From: Candidatus Gracilibacteria bacterium GN02-873 | GTDB lineage: Bacteria > Patescibacteriota > Gracilibacteria > BD1-5 > UBA2023 | Direction: 5' to 3' | Assembly (NCBI GenBank): GCA_003260345.1 | Contig: MORC01000002.1 | Coordinates: 117,284 to 181,283, forward strand | DNA length: 64,000 bases | Part shown: piece by piece, positions 54,565 to 63,995 of the stretch | How the letters are laid out: each line of letters begins with the position of its first letter | Numbering within the stretch: position 1 is the first letter of the stretch | The notes under the pieces: model-generated | Told to the model about the DNA's origin: nothing | Databases searched by the model: none | What the model saw: the letters and a program-made list of their open reading frames with translations, nothing else | Made by a program: the position numbers and the translations under genes

Positions 54565-54951
54565 ATGCCAATAACAAAACAAGAAAAAATTGATATTATC
54601 TATAAAAAAATTGCAAGGAAAGATATAGACTTGTGATGTAAAATTAAACTAAAAACAGGTGTAATAAATACTGCCGTTTGAAAACCTGCTTGATCTTTGA
54701 TTAATTGTTTGTTTTTTCGGCAAATAAGATTAGATAATATTGGAGAAATCATCGGCCATCCTGTTATGATTGGCGATGTCATTGATTATATAAATGAAGA
54801 CATTTCTATGGGTGCTGGTTATGATCAGGTTTTTTATCATTCGTGAGAATCAGTTGTAGACACTATTAAACTATGGGAAGAAAAAAGAAAACCTATCGAA
54901 GAACAATCTGACAAGTGTATCAATTTTATTTATTCTTTAATTTCTAAATAA
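54565..54951 (+). CDS. Hypothetical phage protein
   Basis: 128 residues with four UGA-Gly: MPITKQEKIDIIYKKIARKD...LINCLFFRQIRLDNIGEIIGHPVMIGDVIDYINEDI. The final part is polar and helical. No family recognised. 4 nt after the previous stop. Confidence 0.62.
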
Positions 54952-54952
54952 T

Positions 54953-55315
54953 ATGCCAAATTTCGATAAAGAATATCCTATTAGGATGTTAAGATATTCA
55001 AAAATATATAAGTATCCTTACACTGTAAGTGGACATAAAATGCTTGAACATATGCATTTTTGGAAGCCAATGAATTATTTTTTTCAAGAATTGTATAATA
55101 AAAATTTCTTTGAGTTAAAACCAAAAAAATCCTTCATTCAAAAATGTAAAAATATTTCTGTCAGAAAATTTTTGATTGCAAAGAGAACGCATTTTGCAGA
55201 AAGAAATATTTTAATAAATATTGCACAAATGAAAATCCGCCCAAAGAAGAAATATAAAAATCAGACAGCATTTTGAAACTTATTTTTTAATAAAAATTTT
55301 CTATGAGAGAAATAA
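54953..55315 (+). CDS. Hypothetical basic phage protein
   Basis: 120 residues: MPNFDKEYPIRMLRYSKIYKYPYTVSGHKMLEHMHFWKPMNYFF, then a Lys/Phe-rich half. UGA at 55274 and 55304 extend it 12 residues past the code-11 stop, into overlap with yopX-like. Extreme AT-rich codon use; no family recognised. Confidence 0.5.
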
Positions 55316-55707
55316 AATTTAGGTTTTACCCAAAAAATCAAATAACAAATTTTCAGGGGAAAACTTTACAAAAAATGTGGGAAGCCACAAGCATTGATTT
55401 TGAAGAAAATGAAATCTCAAATGGGGGTGATATTTTTAGTCTTAATGAAGTAGAGTTGATGCAATACACTTGATACAAAAACAAAAACTGAAAAGAGATT
55501 TATGAAGGCGATATTGTTGAGTATCTTGATGCTTCTTGATTCTCACAAGATGATGTGTGAATCAATCGCTGAATTGTGGAACTCGATTTGCGTGAATGAA
55601 TTAATTTTACCAATCGGGATTCTGTCGAGATGGAAGATATTGATTTTGACGAAGAAGTCGAAATCATAGGAAACATCTACGAAAACCCAGAATTACTTAA
55701 TAACTAA
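55303..55707 (+). CDS. YopX family protein
   Basis: 134 residues with six UGA-Gly. Classic YopX layout: REIKFR at the start, LMQYT[G]YKNKN[G]KEIYEGDIVEY in the middle, EVEIIGNIYENPELL at the end. Frequent in phages and conjugative elements; function unknown. Confidence 0.92.
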
Positions 55708-55762
55708 TTTTTTATGTATGCCTTTATAAGAATGAAAATATTTTATTGGAAATTTATGTCAT

Positions 55763-55861
55763 ATGCGAGTAAGGCCAAAATATAATAGTATTATTCGGTA
55801 TGGAAAATCCATTAGAGATAAAAGAAGGCAGAAAAAATTTAGAAAGAAATATAAATTTTAA
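55763..55861 (+). CDS. Possible very basic short peptide
   Basis: 32 residues, MRVRPKYNSIIRYGKSIRDK then RRQKKFRKKYKF. More than a third Lys/Arg. It could be a ribosome- or DNA-binding peptide, but at this length it may be chance. Confidence 0.3.
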   Translation: MRVRPKYNSIIRYGKSIRDKRRQKKFRKKYKF

Positions 55862-55868
55862 AAATCCC

Positions 55869-56124
55869 CTCATCGTGAGGGTGGTGGTGTGGCGGAATAG
55901 GTAGACGCTATCCGAATTGCAAGACAATCCCGTGAAGAATTGAAATGTTGTACAATAAATCGGGACAATGTAAGCGAAGAGTTGAGTACCTGCTTGCAAG
56001 GGTCAGAATCAATCTCAATATGTAAGGTGACTATACGAGTGTTTGTGGCTTCAAGTCACAAGTATCAATGGCGAAAGTTTACGATATCTCGGCAAATCCT
56101 TGCCACTACCACTCTCACGATGAG
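55869..56124 (+). ncRNA. tRNA-Leu-like structured RNA with long insertion
   Basis: The 5' end (from 55883) is a textbook tRNA-Leu start: acceptor GGTGGTG, TG, D-arm GCGGAATAGGTAGACGC. The 3' end CTTGCCACTACC (to 56110) supplies the pairing acceptor CACTACC, but the T-loop is short by about six bases. Between them lie ~150 extra nt with several possible helices (TTGCAAG/CTTGCAA, GTAAGC/GCTTGC, GTGACT/AGTCAC, TTGTG/CACAA). The acceptor helix continues outward to 21 bp (55869-55889 with 56104-56124). Intron-bearing tRNA, decayed tRNA or new RNA cannot be decided here. Confidence 0.5.
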
Positions 56125-56129
56125 AACTT

Positions 56130-56205
56130 GCGGGTATAACTCAGTGGTTAGAGTAGTCGGCTCATAACCGAAAGGTCGAGGGTTCGATTCCCTCTGCCCG
56201 CACCA
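56130..56205 (+). tRNA. tRNA-Met (CAT)
   Basis: Complete cloverleaf: acceptor GCGGGTA/TGCCCGC, D stem ACTC/GAGT, anticodon arm with loop CTCATAA (CAT), T arm GAGGG-TTCGATT-CCCTC, encoded CCA. Elongator Met, or tRNA-Ile if C34 is lysidinylated. Lies 19 nt after the tRNA-Leu-like element, inside the prophage. Confidence 0.93.
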
Positions 56206-56305
56206 AAAAAAAAGATTATATTTTAAACCATGCAGTATGAACAAAAATGGAAAAATATTGTGTTTTTATAAAAAAATATATAATATGCAATATAATATAA
56301 AATTC

Positions 56306-56923
56306 ATGGATTTTTTTCGTTGACTCACTATGAACTGGTATCAATTACAAGATTTGCCAGTTAAAACATTCACATGTTGACATTGTTCCAATATAATAGC
56401 ATCGGAAAAGGGTTATAAAGTTTGAAACTATGACGACTGATCTGGCAGTTTAAAGGCTGCTATTTATATATGCCCACAATGTCACTGACCAAATTTCAAT
56501 GTTGATAATCGCGGTATTTGGATTCCTTGACATACTATTTGAGAAAAAATAGACTCTTTACCTGATGATATAGAGACACTCTATGAGGAATCAAGATTAT
56601 GCGCAAAAAATAACTGCTTTACAGCATCGGTTTTATTGAGTCGTAAATTACTTATGAATATTGCTGTTCGAGAATGAGCCGAAGCGGGGCTATCATTTAT
56701 TAAGTATGTCGAATATCTCTCTAACAAATGATATATTCCACCAAATGGAAAAGAATGGGTGGATCATATACGAAAGAAATGAAATGAGGCAACACATGAA
56801 ATACAAATGATGAGTAAGGGCGATGCGGAGGACTTAATAAGTTTTTCTTGAATGCTATTGAAATTTATGTACGAATTTCCAGCAAAAATACAAATGAAAG
56901 CAATACCATCTACAAATAACTAA
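56306..56923 (+). CDS. DUF4145 protein in prophage
   Basis: 205 residues with 11 UGA-Gly. Zinc-ribbon-like TC[G]HC and ICPQCH[G]P, then the DUF4145 helical core: LYEESRLCAKNNCFTASVLLSRKLLMNIAV...WVDHIRKK[G]NEATHEIQMMSKGDAEDLISF...YEFPAK. DUF4145 occurs in stand-alone proteins and fused to restriction subunits. Isolated between tRNAs and terminase, with its own terminator, it is a likely moron or defence gene. ATG at 56330 or 56285 are alternative starts. Confidence 0.78.
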
Positions 56924-56927
56924 TATC

Positions 56928-56956
56928 TAACACCCAACTTATAGGGTGTTTTTTAT
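56928..56956 (+). terminator. Terminator of the DUF4145 gene
   Basis: AACACCC-AACTTATA-GGGTGTTTTTTAT hairpin 5 nt past the stop. Confidence 0.85.
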
Positions 56957-57001
56957 CGCCCAAAGGGCGTCCATATTTATTTTACAAATTTTTTTAAAAT
57001 T

Positions 57002-57460
57002 ATGGCTATAAAGAATGAAAACAACTCAAAAACAACTCGATCAAGCAAGATAGAAAATTTTTGAGACAAGATAAATACTGGTTGATTTGATAAAAATCCG
57101 CAAAATATCAATAAGAATTGACCAATAAAGAAAAATATTGCTAATATTATTCAAAGCCTTAAATCACAATGATACGAAACGGTAACAAAATCAGATGTGG
57201 AAGAGACTTTTAGAATCCTGACAGGATTAACAGAAGAATCGTTGGAATCATTGGTTGAAGATTCAGAAAATCCTATGCTTGTTCGAGTGGTGGCAAATTA
57301 TCTGGTTCGTGATTGGCGAAATACCTGAATAACACCTATTGAAAAAATTCTTGAGCGAGCAATTGGAAGTATAGAAACAACAGGTTCTGTGAAAGTAGAA
57401 ATGAGCAACGAGACGCTAAATTTTTTAGATACTATGAACAAACTCAAAAATGATAAATAA
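57002..57460 (+). CDS. Terminase small subunit-like protein
   Basis: 152 residues with five UGA-Gly. FDKNPQNINKN[G]PIKKNIANIIQSLKSQ[G]YETVTKSDVEETFRILTGLTEE...NPMLVRVVANYLV fits the NPENIN-GRPKK family next to phage large terminases. It would recognise packaging DNA. Overlaps the large terminase by 11 nt. Confidence 0.75.
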
Positions 57461-58868
57461 AAAACAATTTGAACTTCTCACAAAAACTACTCCAGAAAAC
57501 CGAAAAGCATATTTTGCTACTGATTTTTTTGCTTGGTGGTTCTATTATTTTCACGAAGATTTTGTTACGCCACTTGCAAAATTCCACTTTAATTGGATTG
57601 AAACGCTGGAAAAAACAGATTTAAATATTCTTATAAAATGATTTCGCGGCTCGATCAAAACTACAATTATTGTAAAATATATTGTTTGGGCAATTTGTTA
57701 TAAAAAATACAATTTTATTGTGTGGCAATCGTTCGGAAGTGATTCAAGTCAAAGAATGACAAAGCAAATTGCACTTGACCTGATGAATTCAAAGTTGGAA
57801 GCTGATTATGGAATATTATTCAGTGTGAATGGTTCTCGTGAAGATATGGAAAAAAAGAGTATTGGAGATTTTGATACAAAAAACGGTGTGAAAGTTCTCT
57901 CTGCTTCACTTGGTGAAAAACTTCGTGGTGCTATATCAAGAAATAGTCGTCCTGATCTGCTCATCCTCGACGATATTGATGTTACTGATTCGGTGCGAAA
58001 TCCTGATATTATACAAAAAAATTATGATAAAATCACGGGTGAAACTATTGGTGCTATGAGCAAGGATAAATCAAGAATTATTTTTCTCGGAAATGTAATC
58101 AATGATGACTGAGTAGTTCCACGATTTGAAAATGAAAAGTCTCAAGATAAAAATTGGAAGATATTTGTGCAACCGTTATATAATAAAGATGGATCTATTG
58201 CTTGGGATTTTTTCACTCCTGAAAAAATAGAAAAAATCCGCTCAAATGAAGGTGAAATTGCATTTGGGCAAAATTATCTTCTGACGCCATATATCGGCGG
58301 CGAAACGATTATTAAGCGAGAATACATACATTGGCGAGATGATATCCCAGCAAAAATGACGGCTGTAACAATAGGAATAGACCCCGCGAGTTCGACAAAG
58401 ACTTTTTCTGATTCTTTCGCTATTGTTGTCTGCTGACACTTATGAATGCGAAAAATTATTCTGGAAACTATCGAACTCAAAGGACAAGATAAAGGCACAG
58501 AAAATATGCTTCAAAAACTCCGCGAAACCTACAATAAGTGGAATGCCTCGCAAGTGAATATAGAATTTGTCTCATTGCAGCGAGAATTCTGTGAATATCT
58601 TTTCAACCTGCTTCGCAATAATGGCTTTGCGGTCAAAAAAATAATTCCGACCAAAGACAAAGTCGCGAGGCTCGCAGAAAAAGAATGAGCATTCAGTCGC
58701 GGAGATATAGAATTTGTGGAAAATATGTGAAATAAAAATCTGGTCTCGCAACTTCTTAAATTCCCGAATGTTGACCACGATGATATGGTTGACGCAATGG
58801 TATATTCTATGGAATGGCGAAAGCCTACTAAATTCGGAATTGTCGAAACTCGTGTCGGAGAATACTAA
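57450..58868 (+). CDS. Terminase large subunit
   Basis: 472 residues with six UGA-Gly. ATPase: Walker A-like [G]FRGSIKTT (first Gly from UGA), Walker B LLILDDID, motif III FLGNVINDD. Nuclease domain: GIDPASSTKTFSDSFAIVV, FVSLQREF and DHDDMVDAMVYSMEW. Packages DNA into the procapsid. Code 11 breaks it into at least five pieces. Confidence 0.93.
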
Positions 58869-58880
58869 CCCACTCAACTT

Positions 58881-59123
58881 ATGAAAGGAAACTACTCACA
58901 CATTCATTTTTTTATCGCGCAATATGGTTATGAAGCCCTATACAAAGAATACAAGAGCCTGCAAGTCAGGGTGTTCTGCCAAAAATACCATGTATGCAAT
59001 AAAACCATGCAAAAAATATTTGGCCCCAAAATGTCACCAAGCAAAAAGCGAATGGTAGAAATTTTGCGACAAGAATGAGATACCAGAAAAATTCGTGAAA
59101 TCGCGAACGAAAATATTTTGTAA
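58881..59123 (+). CDS. Small phage DNA-binding-like protein
   Basis: 80 residues, one UGA: MKGNYSHIHFFIAQYGYEALYKEYKSLQVRVFCQKYHVCNKTMQKIFGPKMSPSKKRMVEILRQE. The FCQKYHVCNKTMQKIFG part looks like a helix-turn-helix. Occupies the slot where a portal gene normally sits. A strong terminator follows. Confidence 0.6.
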
Positions 59124-59152
59124 ATCTTCCCCCAATTTGGGGGATTTTTTTC
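59124..59152 (+). terminator. Terminator after packaging genes
   Basis: TCCCCC-AATTT-GGGGGATTTTTTT hairpin, separating packaging from head genes. Confidence 0.88.
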
Positions 59153-59259
59153 GTTTTTTCACACCTACAATACCCTGATATAAGGAAACCCTGTAAAATA
59201 GCCATAACGCACGAGCGGTTCGTGCCTAAATAATCCGTTTATTTCTTTATTTTTTCAAC

Positions 59260-59799
59260 ATGGAAAAAGAAAATTTGCTGGATGAGGAAACAGTGGAAAC
59301 AGACCTCGAAAACAATGATATCGACGAAACAGAACTCGATGATATCGACCTTCTCCAGATGGAAGAAGAAAAACCTGACTACGAAGCGAAATACAAAGAG
59401 CTTCATAAAGAACACGAGAAAATGCGTAAAGCATTCGTCGCACAGAAGAAAAAGGCAAAAAGTCAAACAGAAACAGACGATGACTTGGATGCACGACTTG
59501 ACGCACGCCTCGCAATGCGCGAATTCTATAAAGATAATCCTGATGCGGTCGACCTACGAGAAAAAATCGAGGATTATGCGAAAAAAGGAATTTCGCGAGA
59601 AGATGCTCTGTATCTGTTGTCCCGCGACAAGGTGGAAGCGAAAAAAACCGCTGAAAGCCGAACGACTGGACGAGCTCGAATCAACGCAGGTTTCAAAAAA
59701 CTCTCAGCAGACGAATACCTCAAACTCTCAAGGAAGGCACAAGCAAGCTACTTGGAAGAGTCTGAAAAAGAGTTTGGAGAGTTGGCGTTTGCAGACTAA
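59260..59799 (+). CDS. Phage scaffolding protein
   Basis: 179 residues, strongly acidic start (EETVETDLENNDIDETELDDIDLLQMEEEK), coiled coil, basic end (GRARINAGFKKLSADEYLKLSRKAQASYLEESEKEF). Charge pattern and position just before the coat gene fit a scaffold. No UGA at all. A GCACGA/TCGTGC hairpin (59203-59219) lies in the leader. Confidence 0.78.
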   Translation: MEKENLLDEETVETDLENNDIDETELDDIDLLQMEEEKPDYEAKYKELHKEHEKMRKAFVAQKKKAKSQTETDDDLDARLDARLAMREFYKDNPDAVDLREKIEDYAKKGISREDALYLLSRDKVEAKKTAESRTTGRARINAGFKKLSADEYLKLSRKAQASYLEESEKEFGELAFAD

Positions 59800-59822
59800 T
59801 TATTTTTTAATTTTTTAGAATT

Positions 59823-60683
59823 ATGGCATTTACTCAAGGACTTGACGCCGCAAAGGCTCAAGCATGGGCGGTTGTTCTCCAGCAGGAATTGTATAACTCT
59901 GTTGTTGGGCTTAATATCGCCGACACAAAGTTCGAAGGAACATTCAAAAATGGGGTAAAAACGGTTCATTTCCCCAGAATTAAGGCAACCAGTGGATTTG
60001 ATATGGCAAGTCCATCAGCAACATTTACTCCATCAACACTTCAGAGTGAAGATGAAACAATGACGCTGGATGTACACAAGGGCTGGGCGGTTGATTTTGC
60101 TACTGCAGATATTAGCCAAATGAAGGCAAATCCAACCAATCAAATTATCAAACAACTTAAACAATACTACAAGGAAGAATGGGAAAAAGAAATCTTCCGA
60201 AAGGCTGTTGCTGGTGCTGGTATTGCAACGGGTGGTGCAACAGGACTTACTATCGCAAATGGTGAAACTCTCTATGACACCATTCTCGATGGCGACCAAA
60301 AACTTACCGAAAATAATGCACCAATGGAAGACAGATTTATCGTTATTTCTCCTGCGGATCATAAATTGCTTAAAAAATATCTGGCGTCTCGTGGTACATC
60401 TCTCGGAGATAAAGTATTGCAGAACGGATATGCTGGTGAAGTAGATGGCGTTCGTGTCTATGTTTCGAATATGCTTCCAAAGGTTGGTTCAGTTCGTAAT
60501 CTCATTATGGGACAAGGAAAGCCTGTGTGCTTTGCCTCTGATATTCATCCTGATATTGTACGAGTGGGACAAGAAATGAAGGCAAATTCTTTCGTTGATA
60601 CTATCAAGTCACAATCTCGATTTGGGGCGAAAGTGTTTTCAGCTGATGCGGTTCGTCTCGTAAATATTGCTATCAAGGTATAA
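59823..60683 (+). CDS. Major capsid protein (HK97/P22 fold type)
   Basis: 286 residues. N-terminal QAWAVVLQQELYNSVVGLNIADTKFEGTFKNGVKTVHFPRI, DVHKGWAVDFATADISQ, then RFIVISPADHKLLKKYLASRG and GYAGEVDGVRVYVSNMLP, typical of P22-like coat proteins. No delta domain or protease partner is seen. No UGA; codon use less extreme than the early genes. Confidence 0.88.
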   Translation: MAFTQGLDAAKAQAWAVVLQQELYNSVVGLNIADTKFEGTFKNGVKTVHFPRIKATSGFDMASPSATFTPSTLQSEDETMTLDVHKGWAVDFATADISQMKANPTNQIIKQLKQYYKEEWEKEIFRKAVAGAGIATGGATGLTIANGETLYDTILDGDQKLTENNAPMEDRFIVISPADHKLLKKYLASRGTSLGDKVLQNGYAGEVDGVRVYVSNMLPKVGSVRNLIMGQGKPVCFASDIHPDIVRVGQEMKANSFVDTIKSQSRFGAKVFSADAVRLVNIAIKV

Positions 60684-60701
60684 TTTTTAACCATTTATAA
60701 T

Positions 60702-60917
60702 ATGATTGATATCCCAACTAATCAGGAAGAAATCCTGAAAGAACAAAATATGCCTGCTCTCATCAGAAATCGTTTTGGTATCGAGGTGGTTATTGACCTA
60801 TACACTGCCAAACGATTAGCCTCTAAAAATGAAGTAGAAATCATCGATGAGAACTTCAATGAAAACAAGACGAAAAAAACTACCAAAACTCAGGAAAAAC
60901 CTGAAGAGGCAAAATAA
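60702..60917 (+). CDS. Small phage head protein
   Basis: 71 residues: MIDIPTNQEEILKEQNMPALIRNRFGIEVVIDLYTAKRLASKNEVEII, then a Lys/Thr/Glu-rich tail. Lies directly after the coat gene. Could be a head decoration or head-completion peptide; no family named. Confidence 0.6.
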   Translation: MIDIPTNQEEILKEQNMPALIRNRFGIEVVIDLYTAKRLASKNEVEIIDENFNENKTKKTTKTQEKPEEAK

Positions 60918-60982
60918 TTTTGTCTGCAATCTGTCAAAATTTGGCAGGTTGTGATGAAATTATTTTTTATTATTTAGAAAAT

Positions 60983-61687
60983 ATGCAGAAAAATTATCAA
61001 TACATTGCTGGACTGACAAGAACGCTCGCTGGGACGAATGCAGAAAATTACACAGATGATGACCTTGTGATTGATATGAATATTGTGCGTGAAGATATGC
61101 ACGCAAAAGTAGTTGCAAAAGGAAAATCAAATCCGTATTGGGATGAAGCAGTACTTGATATTATTGAGTGAGAAAATGAATATCCGTTGCCTTGAAATGA
61201 CGATGAGAAACCTGAAAACGAGCGAGTGTACGCAGGAATGCGAACCGTAAAAAAAGTGTTCGTCAAATATCATCCTGATGGACAATACGAACAACTGGAA
61301 TATGGAAATATCAATGAACCACTTGGTGCAAATGGCTCAAAAAAATACTATTCTATCGCAGATAATTCACTCTTTATCTTTCCAACACCCAAAAAATACG
61401 TAGAAGATGGGATTATTGTTCATGGAATCAACACACTTCGTCTTGTGGACAAAAATGCGACAGAAGAAAAGATTTTCGCTCAAAAATTGCCGTCTCGAGC
61501 CTATGAAACACTGGCGCTCGGAATTGCTGTCAGATACTGCCGATATCTGAAACGCGATTTTGCAGAGGCAGAAAAATTGGAAATCGAGTATGAAAAGGAA
61601 ATGAATAAAATAGTAGAAAGTTTCAAAGCTCGAAGTGTTCGTATATTCGAGAATGAGCCAATATTGCCGCGTTATGACCTTCAATAA
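60983..61687 (+). CDS. Phage head-tail connector-like protein
   Basis: 234 residues with two UGA-Gly. NYTDDDLVIDMNIVREDMHAKVVAKGKSNPYWDEAVLDIIE[G]ENEYPLP, then KYYSIADNSLFIFPTPKKYVEDGIIVHGI and an alpha-helical end. Position after coat and an adaptor-like helical N-terminus suggest a connector or tail-completion protein; assignment is by context. Confidence 0.65.
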
Positions 61688-61712
61688 TCCACCTCGAAAG
61701 GTGGTTTTTCTT
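61687..61712 (+). terminator. Terminator in the head-tail region
   Basis: CCACC-TCGAAA-GGTGGTTTTT hairpin. Confidence 0.8.
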
Positions 61713-61777
61713 TACTCCTACAATTTCGGAGAATAATTATTTTCTATATAATTTTTTTAAATTATTTTATACAAAAT

Positions 61778-61996
61778 ATGTCTATACTCAACACTCAGGA
61801 ATGGCGAGAAATTACTGAAGCAATCAAGAAAAAGAAAGGAAAAATCATGAAGCAAATTCTTGCTGTTAACACATCAATGAATGAAACGATTTATTCGCGA
61901 CGCGATATCCTGATTGCACAAATGGAAATGCTTGATTTTTTCCTGAAAAAACCCGAAGACATCAAAAATTATAAACTCCGCAATGACAACGAATAA
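61778..61996 (+). CDS. Small phage structural protein
   Basis: 72 residues: MSILNTQEWREITEAIKKKKGKIMKQILAVNTSMNETIYSRRDILIAQMEMLDFFLKKPEDIKNYKL. Helical. Overlaps the next gene by 14 nt. No family named. Confidence 0.6.
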   Translation: MSILNTQEWREITEAIKKKKGKIMKQILAVNTSMNETIYSRRDILIAQMEMLDFFLKKPEDIKNYKLRNDNE

Positions 61997-62138
61997 GTAT
62001 ACACGACGGCGAACAGAACGCCAGGAAATCGTGCAGGGAATTGCACGACACAATTATGAAAAACTTTATTTATCCGATGGAATCCGTTTTTTTGGTGTTC
62101 TAAAACAAAAAAAATGGACGAAATGGAAACGACGATAA
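61983..62138 (+). CDS. Small very basic phage protein
   Basis: 51 residues with about 17 Lys/Arg: MTTNKYTRRRTERQEIVQGIARHNYEKLYLSDG...KQKKWTKWKRR. Might bind DNA or RNA. 12 nt before the tail fibre gene. Confidence 0.5.
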   Translation: MTTNKYTRRRTERQEIVQGIARHNYEKLYLSDGIRFFGVLKQKKWTKWKRR

Positions 62139-62150
62139 CCCCCCATAAAT

Positions 62151-63470
62151 ATGACAAAAGCAAATACACGAGTGGTAGATCTGAACGAAAATCTCGACCC
62201 AACAGGTTCGGAAAATTTATACCTCGCAACAGAAACAACTGACGAAAAAATCTCACTCAATGGTGTGCAAAAATTTCTGGAAAAAAATTTCCTGAAAAAA
62301 TCTGAAAACCTCGCTGATATCAATGCTGAGGAAGGACGAAAAAATCTTGGCGTATATTCTCAGGATGAGGTAGATGAAAAAAATGAAGAAAAGGCCGATA
62401 AACAGCATAAGCATAAAGTGGAAGAAATCACTGATTTTGACGAAAAAGTGACGAAAAAAATTCAGTCTGGTATTATTGCCGGAGAAAATGTGTTTTTGGA
62501 GAAAATTGGAGAAAAAATACAAATTAATACTGTTGTTGGAGGATGAAATGGATCAGGAGGCGCAGGCGATATGCAGAGAATTAAAAACCTCTCTGATCTT
62601 ACAGACAAAGCCATTGCTCGTACAAATCTTGATGTTTATGAGAAAAATGAAGTTGATAGAAGGCTTAATGCGAAACTTGACGCTTCACAAAAAGGAAAGG
62701 CTTTGGGTGTTCCTGAGTTGGACGCAAATGGTTTTATTCAAGGGAAAAATATTCCTGACTGGGCACTGAATATGCTCGTTTTCTGGAGCAAAGACGAATT
62801 CCCTAAAGAGGGAAAAACAGGAAAACTTTATTTTGAACAGTCCACCAGAAAAATCTATGTATACAATGGCTCTGCTTGATATAAAGAATATACTGACCAT
62901 ATTGGCATTACAGTAGACACATCAGGTAAAGCGAACCTAACAGGAGGCAACACTTTCTCTGGCGAACAGATTCTTAACAATGCTTTGCACCTCGGGGATT
63001 ATGCGAGCGCAGCAAACCAAAGCACCAAAGCACGTGTTGGACGAGCTTCAGATAGAGGAGAAGGAAGTGTGGTCTTTCAATTTGGGAAAGGAGACGCAAG
63101 TCAACAAAAATTTCAAGTTGTGGATGGAGCTTGGACAAAAGTTCTTTTCGAGGTAGGTATCAATGGGAAAGTGATGATACCTGATTGGTTGTTAGTCGGG
63201 GGGCAAGTATTCGCAAATAGAAAAACCGAGTGAGAAGCGCCAACCATCTCACTTGCAATTGGAGATGGTAAAACTGGCTTTCATCATTTTAATACTGGAA
63301 AGTTCGGGATGTATTCCAATGGAAACCTTCTTCAAGACTTCTATGTTGGACATGAGCCCGTTTGTGCAAATGGACTGGGACAATATCCAACTATTATAAA
63401 AATGACGAAAGCACAATACGACGCCCTCGCTATTAAAGAGAACAATGTAATTTATTTTATTACCGAATAA
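62151..63470 (+). CDS. Tail fibre/host-recognition protein
   Basis: 439 residues with three UGA-Gly. N-terminal LNENLDPTGSENLYLATETTDEKISLNGVQKFLEKNFLKKSENLADINAEEGRKNLGVYSQDEVDEK and the repeat LTDKAIARTNLDVYEKNEVDRR are standard tail-fibre helical repeats; beta-rich middle with GLY-rich turns; the end YDALAIKENNVIYFITE is a common fibre tip/chaperone motif. Confidence 0.88.
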
Positions 63471-63473
63471 TCT

Positions 63474-63995
63474 ATGGCACTCAAAACTACCAACATTAAA
63501 AACGCACAAATGGTGCAAGTAACCGACTGGAAAGCGACTGGAATTTCCATTGACTACAATGAGATGAAAGCACAGTCAATTATGTCAGGTTACGCCAGCA
63601 AGGAAGCAATGGACAATAATGCTGAACCGCTTGATGTTGATGTTCGCCACGCAAAAATCTACTGGTCGCAGGAAGATTTGAGTAAAGAATATCCAGCACA
63701 ACCTGAACGCCTCAAAGAACTACTAAACAAAAAAGATTTGACAGCCGAAGAAAAAGAAGAAAAAGGGAAGCTCGAAAAAGAATACCAATCACAGGTTGAT
63801 GTATTTCTTGAAACTCCACGAATAGTAATGGACGAGAAACTTATTGTCGCTTTTCATATTCTCGGAGAAGTCCAAAATAAGGTTCATCTTGGAGGAACAA
63901 AATTCCGAGGTGCAGAAATTATTCCTGACGCTTTCCCTGAAAAAGCATTGCCACTCTTTCAGAAAGCACAGGCTTTAATTGATAAACTCAAATAA
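63474..63995 (+). CDS. Hypothetical phage structural protein
   Basis: 173 residues: MALKTTNIKNAQMVQVTDWKATGISIDYNEMKAQSIMSGYASKEAMDNNAEPLDVDVRHAKIYWSQEDLSKEYP then a coiled coil. No UGA. Starts 3 nt after the fibre gene; a further ATG begins at 63998 at the window edge. Confidence 0.65.
   Translation: MALKTTNIKNAQMVQVTDWKATGISIDYNEMKAQSIMSGYASKEAMDNNAEPLDVDVRHAKIYWSQEDLSKEYPAQPERLKELLNKKDLTAEEKEEKGKLEKEYQSQVDVFLETPRIVMDEKLIVAFHILGEVQNKVHLGGTKFRGAEIIPDAFPEKALPLFQKAQALIDKLK

Noticed and set aside
55940..56167. 75-residue frame across the tRNA-Leu-like element and tRNA-Met
   Set aside because: It reads through a tRNA gene and the structured element; the composition is not protein-like.
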